From positions 776,001 to 840,000 of the forward strand of contig CP018227.1 of assembly GCA_016865035.1 (NCBI GenBank): a stretch of DNA of 64,000 bases, given 5' to 3'. The stretch comes from Kordiimonadales bacterium IMCC3096 (GTDB taxonomy: Bacteria; Pseudomonadota; Alphaproteobacteria; Minwuiales; Minwuiaceae). The stretch's first letter is position 1; the number at the start of each line of letters is the position of its first letter. Of this stretch, positions 27,634-36,167 are shown one piece after another. Made by a program: the position numbers and the translations under genes. Under the pieces are notes generated by a model, which ran no database searches, was not told the DNA's origin, and saw nothing but the letters and a program-made list of their open reading frames with translations.

Positions 27634-28371
27634 ATGGGAGCCATGACAACCGTTTTCCGCCGCGAGCTGGCCGGATATTTCGCCACCCCCGTCGCGTGGG
27701 TGTTCATCGTCATCTTCCTGCTGACCACGGCGGCCTTTGCCTTCTATCTCGGCAACTTCTTCGAGCGTGGGCAGGCCGACCTGCTCAGCTTCTTCACCTA
27801 TCTGCCGTGGCTGTACCTGTTCCTGATCCCCGCAATCGGCATGCGGCTGTGGTCGGAGGAACGCAAGACCGGCACCATCGAACTGCTGCTGACCCTGCCG
27901 ATCTCGGTGCCCGCTGCGGTACTGGGCAAGTTCCTGGCGGCCTGGGCCTTCGTCGGCATCGCACTGTCGCTGACTTTCCCGTTCTGGCTGACCGTCAGCT
28001 ATCTCGGCGATCCCGACCATGGCGTCATCATCGCCAGCTATATCGGTGCGCTGCTGATGGCCGGCGGATACCTGGCCATCACGTCGTGCCTGTCGGCCCT
28101 GACCCAGAACCAGGTGATCGCCTTCGTCGTCTCCACGGTCGTCTGCTTCCTGTTCACGGTCTCCGGCACCCCCATCGTGCTGGACTTCGTCAGTGGCTGG
28201 GCACCGGAAATGCTGGTGGACCAGATCGCGGGCTTCAGCTTCATCACCCATTTCCAGTCGATCATCGGCGGCGTCATCGACCTGCGTGACCTGGTGTTCT
28301 TCGCCAGCCTGATCGGGGTCTGGCTGTTCGCCAACATGATCATCATCGAATACAAGAAATTCGCGGGCTGA
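27634..28371 (+). CDS. ABC-2-type permease, GldF-like
   Basis: A 245-residue membrane protein with six hydrophobic spans. The N-terminus FRRELAGYFATPVAWVFIVIFLL and the cytoplasmic EERKTGTIELLLTLPIS segment are hallmarks of GldF/NosY-like ABC-2 permeases. It follows the ATPase by 3 bases and pairs with it; the exported substrate is unknown. In Bacteroidetes the homologous GldA-GldF-GldG set is needed for gliding, but no other gliding gene is visible here. Confidence 0.88.
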   Translation: MGAMTTVFRRELAGYFATPVAWVFIVIFLLTTAAFAFYLGNFFERGQADLLSFFTYLPWLYLFLIPAIGMRLWSEERKTGTIELLLTLPISVPAAVLGKFLAAWAFVGIALSLTFPFWLTVSYLGDPDHGVIIASYIGALLMAGGYLAITSCLSALTQNQVIAFVVSTVVCFLFTVSGTPIVLDFVSGWAPEMLVDQIAGFSFITHFQSIIGGVIDLRDLVFFASLIGVWLFANMIIIEYKKFAG

Positions 28372-28381
28372 GGACGGAACC

Positions 28382-30283
28382 ATGAATCAGCTCAACAGAT
28401 ACAAGTTCATCGCCTTCAGTGGTATCGGTCTGCTGGCCATCCTGTTCTTCGCCGTCAACATCGTGGCGGATGACAGCCTGGAGAACAGCCGCCTCGACCT
28501 GACCGAGAACGGCCTCTACACCCTCTCCGACGGCACCCGCAACGTGCTCTCGGGGCTGGAGGAAGACGTTACCCTGCAGCTCTACTATTCGGCGTCCCTT
28601 GCCGGGTCGGTACCGGAGATCCGCAACCACGCGGACCGGGTCATGAGCATGCTGGAGGAATTCCGCTCCATCTCGGGCGGGCGCATCCGCCTGGAGCTGA
28701 TCGACCCGGAACCCTTCTCGGAAGACGAGGACGCGGCTGTCGATGCAGGCCTGAGTGGGGTGCCGCTGGGTGCAGGTGGCGACACCTTCTATTTCGGCCT
28801 GGTCGGGCAGAACACGACCGACGATCAGGAAACCATCCCCTTCTTCCAGCCGGAGCGGGGCCGTTTCCTGGAATATGACCTGACCCGGATGGTCTATGGC
28901 CTGTCCAACCCTGATCTGCCGAAGCTGATGGTCATCACGACCTTCCCGCTGGATTTCGGACCGGGCGGGGTGCAGGCGGCAATGCGGGGCGAGAGCCGCC
29001 CCTACGCGATCACGGAGCCGCTGCGCGGATTCTTCGACGTCGATATTCCGCTGCGCCAGTGGGAGGAGATTCCCCCTGACACCGACGTCATCATGCTGGC
29101 CCACGCCCGTAACCTGACGGAACGCCAGCGCTATGCCATCGACCAGTTCATCCTGGGCGGCGGCAAGGCCCTGATCCTTGCCGACCCGTTTTCCGAGGTC
29201 GGTGTCCGCCTGCCCTCCCCCGGCGGTGCGCCGGACCCGATGGACCCGCATTCCAGCCTGTTGCCCGAACTGCTCGGCCCCTGGGGCGTGCAGGTGGAGC
29301 CGGAGACACTGGTTCTGGACCGCACGCTGGCGACGCGTGTGAACATCGGTCGCGGACGGCGGCAACTGATCGACTATGTGGCCTGGATCCAGGCGGCCGG
29401 GCCTGCGCTGAATGCCGACGACCCGGTGACCGCCGACCTCAGCCTGCCGCTGCTGCTGCCCTCCGTCGGGCACATCGAGATCGCGGAGGACAGCCCGCTG
29501 AAGGCCGTGCCCCTGATCACCACCACCCGCGAGGCCATGCGCATCCCGGCGTCGAAGCTGCGCTTCCGCCCCGATCCGCAGGGGCTGCTGGCGGACTTCC
29601 AGTCGGAGGACCGCCAGTTCGTCATCGCTGCCCGCCTGAGCGGCATCGTGAACTCGACCTTCGATGCAGCGCCTGAAGGTGTCGATGCACCGCATATCGA
29701 ACGTTCCGCCGAACCGGTCAGCATGATCCTGGTGACGGACGCGGACTTCATCGAGGATACCTACTGGGCCAGTCGCCAGGCGGTCTTCGGGCAGGAGGTG
29801 ACGCAGCAGACCTCGGGCAATGCCAACTTCCTGATCAACGCCATCGACAATCTCGCCGGTTCCAGCGACCTGATCGGGCTGCGCAGCCGGGGCGAAGGGG
29901 ATCGTCCCTTCACCGTGATCACCGAACTGCGTCGCGCTGCGGAGCAGCAGTACCTGCAGCAGGAACAGGAACTGGAAGCCCGTCTGAAGGAAACCGAGAA
30001 GAAGCTTGCCGAACTGCAGAACCGCGCCGGTGAAGGCGGTGGCCAGTTGCTCTCCACCGAGGAGGCCAAGGCCATTGAATCGTTCCAGAAGGACGTGCTG
30101 GACACCCGCCGCGAGCTGCGCGCCGTGCAGCTCAACCTGCGGCGGGATATCGAGGAACTGCAGGACCGCATCAAGGTGATCACCATTGGCGCCATGCCTG
30201 CACTGGTGTTCGTCATCGCCATGATACTGGCGCTCTGGCGACGCGGTCGGCGGCGTCGCAGCCAGATGCTGAAGGAGGGCTGA
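28382..30283 (+). CDS. GldG-like ABC transporter auxiliary protein
   Basis: A 633-residue protein with one N-terminal membrane span (about 12-30), then the ENSRLDLTENGLYTLSDGTRNVL start typical of the GldG family and a large periplasmic domain containing LILADPFSEVG. A charged coiled coil (about 520-600, heptad-rich QQEQELEARLKETEKKL) and a C-terminal span followed by RRGRRRRS complete it. The topology puts the big domain outside, anchored at both ends. It probably gates or delivers substrate to the ABC pair, but the role is inferred. Confidence 0.82.
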   Translation: MNQLNRYKFIAFSGIGLLAILFFAVNIVADDSLENSRLDLTENGLYTLSDGTRNVLSGLEEDVTLQLYYSASLAGSVPEIRNHADRVMSMLEEFRSISGGRIRLELIDPEPFSEDEDAAVDAGLSGVPLGAGGDTFYFGLVGQNTTDDQETIPFFQPERGRFLEYDLTRMVYGLSNPDLPKLMVITTFPLDFGPGGVQAAMRGESRPYAITEPLRGFFDVDIPLRQWEEIPPDTDVIMLAHARNLTERQRYAIDQFILGGGKALILADPFSEVGVRLPSPGGAPDPMDPHSSLLPELLGPWGVQVEPETLVLDRTLATRVNIGRGRRQLIDYVAWIQAAGPALNADDPVTADLSLPLLLPSVGHIEIAEDSPLKAVPLITTTREAMRIPASKLRFRPDPQGLLADFQSEDRQFVIAARLSGIVNSTFDAAPEGVDAPHIERSAEPVSMILVTDADFIEDTYWASRQAVFGQEVTQQTSGNANFLINAIDNLAGSSDLIGLRSRGEGDRPFTVITELRRAAEQQYLQQEQELEARLKETEKKLAELQNRAGEGGGQLLSTEEAKAIESFQKDVLDTRRELRAVQLNLRRDIEELQDRIKVITIGAMPALVFVIAMILALWRRGRRRRSQMLKEG

Positions 30284-30286
30284 GCC

Positions 30287-31408
30287 ATGCGCCGCACCAC
30301 CTGGATCGTCCTTCTGTTGCTGACCATTGCCAGCGTCGTCGCCGCAGCCTTCGTGCTGGACCGCAAGGCCGACCGGCTCGCGGCCCGCGAATACGGCCAG
30401 GCGCTGTTCCCGGAGCTTGCCGAGCAGATCAACGCCGTCGCCAGGCTGGCGTTCGTGACACCAAAGGGCGCCTGGAGCCTGAGCCGTGACGCAGACGGTC
30501 ACTGGCATCACGATGCGCGCAACGGCTATCCGGCCGACGCGGACGAGGTGAAGCGGCTGGTGGTTGCCCTGTCGCGCGCCACCATCATCGCGCCGAAGAC
30601 CAGCGACCCCGAACTGTTTGACCGGCTGGGCCTGGAAGAACCGCAGCCGCTGCCGGAGGGGGAAGTCGACAGCAGCGCCAGGACCATCAAGGTCGTTGCC
30701 AGCGATGCCGGCGGCAGCCAACTGGCCGGGGTCATCCTCGGCAAGACCAAGCAGCTTGGCGATGCCACCGAGCCGGCGAAAGTCTATGTCCGCCGCGCCG
30801 ACGAGAACGAGACCTGGCTGGCGGAGAGCTTCTTCAACCTGAAACCTGCCCCCACCGACTGGCTGGACCGGGAACTGTTCAAGGTCACCAAGGATGTCGT
30901 GACCGACATCCGCGTCGCCCGGCCCGACATGCCGGTGCTGGAACTGAACCGCAGCGAGTACGGCTACTTCCACGTGACCGACCTGCCGGAAGGCCTGCAG
31001 GAACAGGAAATCCGCCTGACGGCAACAGGCCGGGCGCTGGAGTTCCTGAAACCGCGCGACGTGGCCCCAGAGGCCGAGGTGGACTTCACCGGCGCGACAC
31101 GGGCGACCTTCACCACGCAGAGCGGCTGGATCGTCACGGTGGACATCCTCGATGCCGGGCGGAAGGTGGACAATACGGATGCCTTCTGGCTGCGTTTCGA
31201 CGTTCAGTTCGATGCCAGCCTGATCGAGCAGCTTCCGGTCGGTATCGATGGCAAGGAACCGGATCCGATCGTTGCGGAGGATGAGGAAGTCCGCGCACGT
31301 GCGGCGGCGGCGAAGGTTGACGGCTGGGCCTACCTGTTCCCGTCCTTCACCGCCGAGAACTTCACGCCGACGCTGGAAACCCTGACCAAACCCAAGGAGG
31401 ACTCCTGA
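30287..31408 (+). CDS. DUF4340 membrane-anchored protein
   Basis: A 373-residue protein with one N-terminal hydrophobic span (WIVLLLLTIASVVAAAFVL) and a periplasmic body in which two similar DUF4340-type folds are likely (FVTPKGAWSLSRDADGHWHHDARNGYPADADEV). The gene is 3 bases after the GldG-like gene. DUF4340 proteins routinely accompany GldG-type genes in proteobacteria, where the complex is uncharacterised. No enzyme motif is visible. Confidence 0.78.
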   Translation: MRRTTWIVLLLLTIASVVAAAFVLDRKADRLAAREYGQALFPELAEQINAVARLAFVTPKGAWSLSRDADGHWHHDARNGYPADADEVKRLVVALSRATIIAPKTSDPELFDRLGLEEPQPLPEGEVDSSARTIKVVASDAGGSQLAGVILGKTKQLGDATEPAKVYVRRADENETWLAESFFNLKPAPTDWLDRELFKVTKDVVTDIRVARPDMPVLELNRSEYGYFHVTDLPEGLQEQEIRLTATGRALEFLKPRDVAPEAEVDFTGATRATFTTQSGWIVTVDILDAGRKVDNTDAFWLRFDVQFDASLIEQLPVGIDGKEPDPIVAEDEEVRARAAAAKVDGWAYLFPSFTAENFTPTLETLTKPKEDS

Positions 31409-31411
31409 CCC

Positions 31412-33310
31412 ATGACTGCCCAGAGCTATCAGTTCCAGGCAGAGGTTGCGAAGCTTCTGCACATCGTCACCCACTCGCTCTATTCGGAGAAGGAGATCTT
31501 CCTCAGGGAACTGATCTCCAATGCCTCCGATGCCTGTGAGCGGCTGCGCTATCTGGCCATTGCCGAACCGGCGCTGACCGAAGGGGACACCGACTTCCGC
31601 ATCGGCGTGCATGTCGTCAAGGACAAGGGCACGCTGTCGATCACCGACAATGGCGTCGGCATGGATCGCGACGACATGATCGAGAACCTGGGCACCATCG
31701 CGCGCTCCGGCTCGACCGCTTTCATGGACCAGCTTGCCGAAGGTCAGGGCAAGGATGGCAAGGGACCGGACCTGTCGGTCATCGGACAGTTCGGCGTCGG
31801 CTTCTATTCCGCCTTCATGGTGGCGGAGGAAGTCTCGGTCACCAGTCGCCGGGCCGGTGCGGATACCGCCTTCACCTGGGTTTCCGGCGGGACGGGCGAA
31901 TACACGATCGAGGAATCGGCGCGTGACGGTCGCGGCACCACCGTGGAACTGAAGGTCCGCGACGAGCAGAAGGAATTCCTGGAGACCTGGCGGCTGCGCC
32001 AGATCATCGAGACCTATTCCGATCACATCACCTGGCCGATCACCATCACCGCCAGCGACGATGAGGCGGACGCGGAGAACGAGCCCGTCAACAAGGCATC
32101 CGCCCTCTGGACCCGCCCCAGGTCGGAGATCACCGAACAGCAGTACACCGAATTCTATCGCCATGTCGGCGGTGCCTTCGACGAGCCCTGGACCGTTCTG
32201 CACAGCCGGATCGAGGGCAAGGTCGAGTACACGCTGTTGCTGTTCGTGCCGACCGAGAAGCCTTTCGACCTGTTCCATCCGGACCGCAAGCACCGGGTGA
32301 AGCTGTACGTGAAGCGGGTCTTCATCACCGATGAGGCGGAGGGGCTGGCCCCCAGCTATCTGCGGTTCCTGCGCGGTATCGTGGATTCCGAAGACCTGCC
32401 CCTGAACGTCAGCCGCGAGATGCTGCAGAACGAGCCGATGCTGCGTCACATGCGCGGCCAGATCGTCAAGCGCGTGCTGGGCGAACTGGAGAAGAAGGCG
32501 GAGAAGGACCCGGAGGGCTTCACCACCTTCTGGCGCAACTTCGGCGCGGTGCTGAAGGAAGGCATCTACGAGGATCACGAGGTCGGCCCCCGTATCCTGA
32601 AACTGGCACGCTTCGACAGCACCGCGGGCGACGAGCTGACCAGTCTCAGCGGCTATGTCGAGCGCATGAAGCCGGGACAGGAAGCGATCTATTACATCAC
32701 CGCCGACGATCTGGCCGCCGCACGCCGCAGCCCGCATCTGGAGGGTTTCCGGAAGAAGGGTATCGAGGTGTTGCTGCTGACCGATGCGGTCGATGATTTC
32801 TGGCTGCAGGCGCATGGCGAGTTCGATGGCAAGCAGCTGAAGTCCGTCACCCGTGGCGGTGCCGACCTGTCAAAGATCGAGGACGCGGAATCAACGGACG
32901 ACGATCAGGACAAGCCGGAAGCCCCGAAGGAGGGGGACATGGCCACCCTGATCGCGGCGTTCAGGGAAACGCTGGGCGACGCGGTGAAGGATGTCCGCAC
33001 CTCCGACCGGCTGGCCGAAAGCCCGGTCTGCCTGGTGGCCGACGACAACGACATGGACATGCGGCTGGAGCGGATGCTGAAGGCACACAAGCAGGTGGAC
33101 GCCGCATCGAAAAGGGTGCTGGAGATCAATCCGCGCCACGCGCTGGTGATCCGCCTGGTTGATCGCATGCGCGAGGACGGCCTGAATGCGGACATCGAGG
33201 AGGCGGCGCGGCTGCTGTTCGACCAGGCCCGCATCATCGAGGGCGAACCGCTGGACGATCCGGCGGCCTTCAGCAGGCGCATGGCGAACTTCATGTCCCG
33301 GGCGATCTGA
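31412..33310 (+). CDS. htpG: Hsp90-family chaperone HtpG
   Basis: A dimeric ATP-dependent chaperone of 632 residues. The GHKL ATPase domain shows LRELISNASDACERLRY, DNGVGMDRDDMIENLGTIA and GQFGVGFYSAFMV. The middle domain has LPLNVSREMLQ with the catalytic arginine, and a C-terminal dimerisation domain follows. AAGGAGG lies in the end of the preceding gene and only 3 bases separate the genes. HtpG is usually a single-gene unit, so its attachment to an ABC-export operon is unusual and may mean shared stress control or help in folding the exporter's cargo. Confidence 0.96.
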   Translation: MTAQSYQFQAEVAKLLHIVTHSLYSEKEIFLRELISNASDACERLRYLAIAEPALTEGDTDFRIGVHVVKDKGTLSITDNGVGMDRDDMIENLGTIARSGSTAFMDQLAEGQGKDGKGPDLSVIGQFGVGFYSAFMVAEEVSVTSRRAGADTAFTWVSGGTGEYTIEESARDGRGTTVELKVRDEQKEFLETWRLRQIIETYSDHITWPITITASDDEADAENEPVNKASALWTRPRSEITEQQYTEFYRHVGGAFDEPWTVLHSRIEGKVEYTLLLFVPTEKPFDLFHPDRKHRVKLYVKRVFITDEAEGLAPSYLRFLRGIVDSEDLPLNVSREMLQNEPMLRHMRGQIVKRVLGELEKKAEKDPEGFTTFWRNFGAVLKEGIYEDHEVGPRILKLARFDSTAGDELTSLSGYVERMKPGQEAIYYITADDLAAARRSPHLEGFRKKGIEVLLLTDAVDDFWLQAHGEFDGKQLKSVTRGGADLSKIEDAESTDDDQDKPEAPKEGDMATLIAAFRETLGDAVKDVRTSDRLAESPVCLVADDNDMDMRLERMLKAHKQVDAASKRVLEINPRHALVIRLVDRMREDGLNADIEEAARLLFDQARIIEGEPLDDPAAFSRRMANFMSRAI

Positions 33311-33335
33311 TCCGCGGACGGTCCCGGAAACAGTT

Positions 33336-33365
33336 CGGCCCTCCCCCTGGCCAGGGGGAGGGCCG
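33336..33365. terminator. long GC-rich palindrome between convergent genes
   Basis: Arms of 15 bp (CGGCCCTCCCCCTGG and its exact complement) meet with no spacer, so a hairpin would have a small loop around TGGCCA. It lies 26 bases after the htpG stop and 36 before the convergent oxoamine synthase gene's end. No T-run follows. It may be a bidirectional terminator or one copy of a dispersed palindromic repeat. Confidence 0.6.
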
Positions 33366-33400
33366 CGCAGTTTCAGGCGCTGATCGGCGCGAAGTCCGGA

Positions 33401-34750
33401 TCAGGCAACCTTGGCGACCGAACCGATGATCTTCTGCTGGCCGGACAGGCGGTAGGGTTCGAAACGCGGCTCCGCCGCATCCAGGGACGCGCGCATCCGG
33501 CTGACCAGTGCATCGATCTCTTCCTTCGAGTGATGCGCCATGACCTGCAGGCGGAACCGGGCACCGTTGCGGGCAACAGCCGGATATTCCACCAGGTTGA
33601 CGATCGCGCCGCGGGCCTGCAGCTCCTGCGCCGCGATGCGCGCCAGTCCTTCGGCACCGATATGCACCGGCACGATGGCGGACGGGTCACCCGTCGCATC
33701 GAACTTGGCCCGTTTCAGTTGCTCCCGCAGATACAGCGTATTGTCCATCAGGGACTTGCGCAGCCTGCGGCCTTCCTCGGAGCGCACGATCTCGAAGGCC
33801 TTCAGCACCACGGCCGACTGCATCGGCGACAGGGCGTTGGAGAAGGTCTGCGGCGCGCTGTAGTACTTCAGGTATTCCTTCACCGACCTGGAACCGGCAA
33901 CGACGAAGCCACCGTTGGAGGCGAAGGTCTTGGAGAAGCTGCCGACGATGATGTCCACATCATCCAGCATGTTCTGCAGACCAAGCTGACCGCGACCATC
34001 CTCGCCCAGGCAACCCAGGTCATGGGCGGCATCGACCAGCAGCGTGGCGTTGTATTCGCGGCAAAGCTCCTGCAGTTCCCGGAGCTTCGGCGTGTCGGAG
34101 TCCATGGAGAACAGGCTTTCCGTCACCACCAGGATGCCGTTCACCGTATCACGGTCACGAATGCGCTTCAGCTTCCGCTTCACGCCGTCCAGGTTCAGAT
34201 GGCCGTGCAGGTGAATGTTGCGGGTTGCCGCGGCGGCACCCTGCTGCATGCAGGAATGGGCCAGAACGTCCATGACGACATGGTCATCGGGGCGGACCAG
34301 CCCCTGGATCGCACCGAAACCGGCGGACCAGCCGGTCGGGAACAGGACCGTGTGATCGCGGCCCGTGAAATCGGAGATCTCCTGCTCCAGACGCAGGGAC
34401 CCGGTAGTGTTGCCAAGCAGCGCGGCGGAACCGGCGCTGTGCGCGCCATAGCGCTCCACGGCCTCGATGGCGGCGGCCTTCACTTCCGGGTGGGACGCCA
34501 GGCTGAGATAGTCCTGGGACGCGAAGTTGACACCTTCCAGCGCATGGCCGGTATCGTCCAGCGCGCTGCATGACGACGTCGGCGCGGTGGCGGTGGAACG
34601 GGAATAGGGCCAGAGCGCGTTGCGGCGACGCAGGTTCTGCCATTCGAAGAACGGATCAACCCGGCCAAGCAGGTTTGCGCCCTTGATCTCGCGGTAGTCA
34701 CGCAGGCTGCCCGTCAGGGCTTCGGGTGGGATTGCATTCTCGCGGTCCAT
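33401..34750 (-). CDS. alpha-oxoamine synthase-family PLP enzyme
   Basis: A 449-residue fold-type I PLP enzyme of the family that condenses an amino acid with an acyl-CoA (KBL, BioF, HemA, serine palmitoyltransferase). Marks are NFASQDYLSLASHPEV (74-90), the PLP-stacking region around residue 165, DAAHDLG (Asp240, His243) and the Schiff-base Lys274 in GSFSKTFASNGG. The usual DEAH reads DAAH. A roughly 70-residue N-terminal extension is longer than in KBL or BioF. It has no bio, hem or sphingolipid neighbour, so the substrate is open. The ATG at 34750 has GAGGAG 8 bases upstream. Confidence 0.83.
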   Translation of the reverse strand: MDRENAIPPEALTGSLRDYREIKGANLLGRVDPFFEWQNLRRRNALWPYSRSTATAPTSSCSALDDTGHALEGVNFASQDYLSLASHPEVKAAAIEAVERYGAHSAGSAALLGNTTGSLRLEQEISDFTGRDHTVLFPTGWSAGFGAIQGLVRPDDHVVMDVLAHSCMQQGAAAATRNIHLHGHLNLDGVKRKLKRIRDRDTVNGILVVTESLFSMDSDTPKLRELQELCREYNATLLVDAAHDLGCLGEDGRGQLGLQNMLDDVDIIVGSFSKTFASNGGFVVAGSRSVKEYLKYYSAPQTFSNALSPMQSAVVLKAFEIVRSEEGRRLRKSLMDNTLYLREQLKRAKFDATGDPSAIVPVHIGAEGLARIAAQELQARGAIVNLVEYPAVARNGARFRLQVMAHHSKEEIDALVSRMRASLDAAEPRFEPYRLSGQQKIIGSVAKVA

Positions 34751-34900
34751 TGTCTGGCTCCTCGGCTCCAACAACCATCCCCTTCTGGGACGGCGGCAAT
34801 TCTTGCTGGGCAAAGAATGCCGGTGCCGGATTTAAGATGCCGTGAATCAAGATGGTTAAGACGCGTTAACCGGGAAATTCTGCGCGTGCCGCGATGATGG

Positions 34901-34932
34901 GCAGGGAGGGAGAGACGTCGACCTCCCTGCCA
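34901..34932. terminator. hairpin downstream of tRNA-Leu
   Basis: GGCAGGGAGG (34901-34910) pairs perfectly with CCTCCCTGCC (34923-34932) around a 12-base loop. It lies on the downstream side of the leftward tRNA-Leu gene and upstream of the oxoamine synthase gene. It has no T-run, so terminator function is only likely. Confidence 0.5.
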
Positions 34933-34940
34933 ACAGACCG

Positions 34941-34977
34941 CGACGGCGGCCCGGTGATCGGTCGCCGCCCCGTCGCA
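34941..34977. terminator. second hairpin downstream of tRNA-Leu
   Basis: GCGACGGCGGC (34941-34951) pairs with GCCGCC (34965-34970) and, after a two-base CC bulge, GTCGC (34973-34977), around a 13-base loop. Together with the hairpin at 34901-34932 it forms a double barrier in the 3' trailer of tRNA-Leu. Confidence 0.45.
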
Positions 34978-35017
34978 GCGGACGGGCGATGCGCGTTGAG
35001 CGTGAGACAGGAATTGA

Positions 35018-35104
35018 TGGTGGCCGCTGTGGGACTTGAACCCACACGGGCATACGCCCAACGGATTTTAAGTCCGGTCTGTCTACCAATTCCAGCAAGC
35101 GGCC
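35018..35104 (-). tRNA. tRNA-Leu (anticodon TAA)
   Basis: An 87-base class II tRNA. Acceptor GGCCGCT pairs with AGCGGCC, the D region reads TGGAATTGGTAGACA, the anticodon loop CTTAAAA has anticodon TAA, a long variable arm follows, the T arm contains GGTTCAAGTCC, and CCA is encoded. The outermost anticodon-stem pair (CCGGA/TCCGT) is a C-T mismatch. Confidence 0.95.
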
Positions 35105-35259
35105 CCATGTGGCAAGCGGATGCGCGGTATGCGCTGGTCACAATCCGGTTCTGACGGAACCGCCGGGAACTGTCCAGAGCTTGTTCTGGCTGCGGGTCCA
35201 TGGCAGAAACCGCGCGTCGGGGTGGTTGTATCGAATCAGGCGACGGGACCGGAGTGATC

Positions 35260-36138
35260 ATGGCAAAGCGGGTACGCAAGGCAGTATTTCCAGTTGGAGG
35301 CATGGGCACCCGCTTTCTGCCGGCAACCAAGTCGCTGCCGAAGGAGATGCTGCCCGTCGTCGACAAGCCGCTGATCCAGTATGCGGTGGAGGAAGCGCAG
35401 GCGGCGGGGATCGAGGAATTCATCTTCGTCACCGGTCGCGGCAAGTCAGCCATCGAGGATCATTTCGACCATTCCTGGGAACTGCAGACCAATCTGAAGG
35501 ACCGCGGCAAGGAGGAGATCCTTGACCTCGTCACCTCCGTCCTGCCGCGCGCAGGCACCATCGCCTATACCCGCCAGCAGGAGCCGCTGGGCCTGGGTCA
35601 CGCAGTCTGGTGCGCGCGCAACCTGGTGGGCAACGAACCCTTCGCCGTGCTGCTGGCCGATGACCTGATCCTGTCCGACGTCCCCTGCCTGCAGCAGATG
35701 GTGACGGCACATGACCGGCGCGGCGGCAACATGATCGCCGTCATGGATGTCCCGCCGGAGCATACCAACCGCTACGGCATCGTCTCCCCCGGCAAGGTTA
35801 CGGGCGATCTGGCCGAAGTACTGGGCCTGGTCGAGAAACCGGCGCCGGATGTCGCCCCCTCCACCATGGCCGTCATCGGGCGCTATATCCTGCAGCCGGA
35901 GATCTTCGGCCTGCTCGAAAGCCAGGACCCCGGCGCGGGCAACGAGATCCAGCTGACCGACTCCCTGGCGCGGCTGATCGGCAAGCAGCCGTTCCACGGC
36001 CATCGCTTCGAAGGCGTCCGCTACGACTGCGGCGACAAGGTCGGTTTCATTCAGGCGACCATCGCCTATGCACTGGCGCGGGAGGATATGGGTCCGGACG
36101 TTGCCGCCCACATCCGTGCCCTCGCAAAAACGCTCTGA
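35260..36138 (+). CDS. galU: UTP-glucose-1-phosphate uridylyltransferase
   Basis: Makes UDP-glucose from UTP and glucose-1-phosphate. The 292 residues show the nucleotidyltransferase signature GGMGTRFLPATKSLPKEMLPVVDKP (GalU type), LGLGHAVWCAR, and YDCGDKVGFIQATI at the end. ATG 35260 is preceded by GGAG 6 bases upstream; an upstream in-frame ATG adds an unconserved leader. It starts a three-gene rightward unit with ugd and a phosphohexomutase. Confidence 0.95.
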   Translation: MAKRVRKAVFPVGGMGTRFLPATKSLPKEMLPVVDKPLIQYAVEEAQAAGIEEFIFVTGRGKSAIEDHFDHSWELQTNLKDRGKEEILDLVTSVLPRAGTIAYTRQQEPLGLGHAVWCARNLVGNEPFAVLLADDLILSDVPCLQQMVTAHDRRGGNMIAVMDVPPEHTNRYGIVSPGKVTGDLAEVLGLVEKPAPDVAPSTMAVIGRYILQPEIFGLLESQDPGAGNEIQLTDSLARLIGKQPFHGHRFEGVRYDCGDKVGFIQATIAYALAREDMGPDVAAHIRALAKTL

Positions 36139-36167
36139 CCGCCAGGTACGCCGAAAGGTAGATCCAC

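Noticed and set aside
28343-32815. A 1490-codon open frame on the minus strand
   Set aside because: It runs antisense through four clearly real genes of the ABC exporter/htpG operon. Its composition (His, Gln, Gly, Arg-rich) is that of an antisense shadow in GC-rich DNA, with no recognisable motif.
34855-34872. GGTTAA-N6-TTAACC as a CtrA site upstream of the oxoamine synthase
   Set aside because: CtrA sites need seven bases between the TTAA halves; here there are six. It remains a palindrome of unknown meaning.
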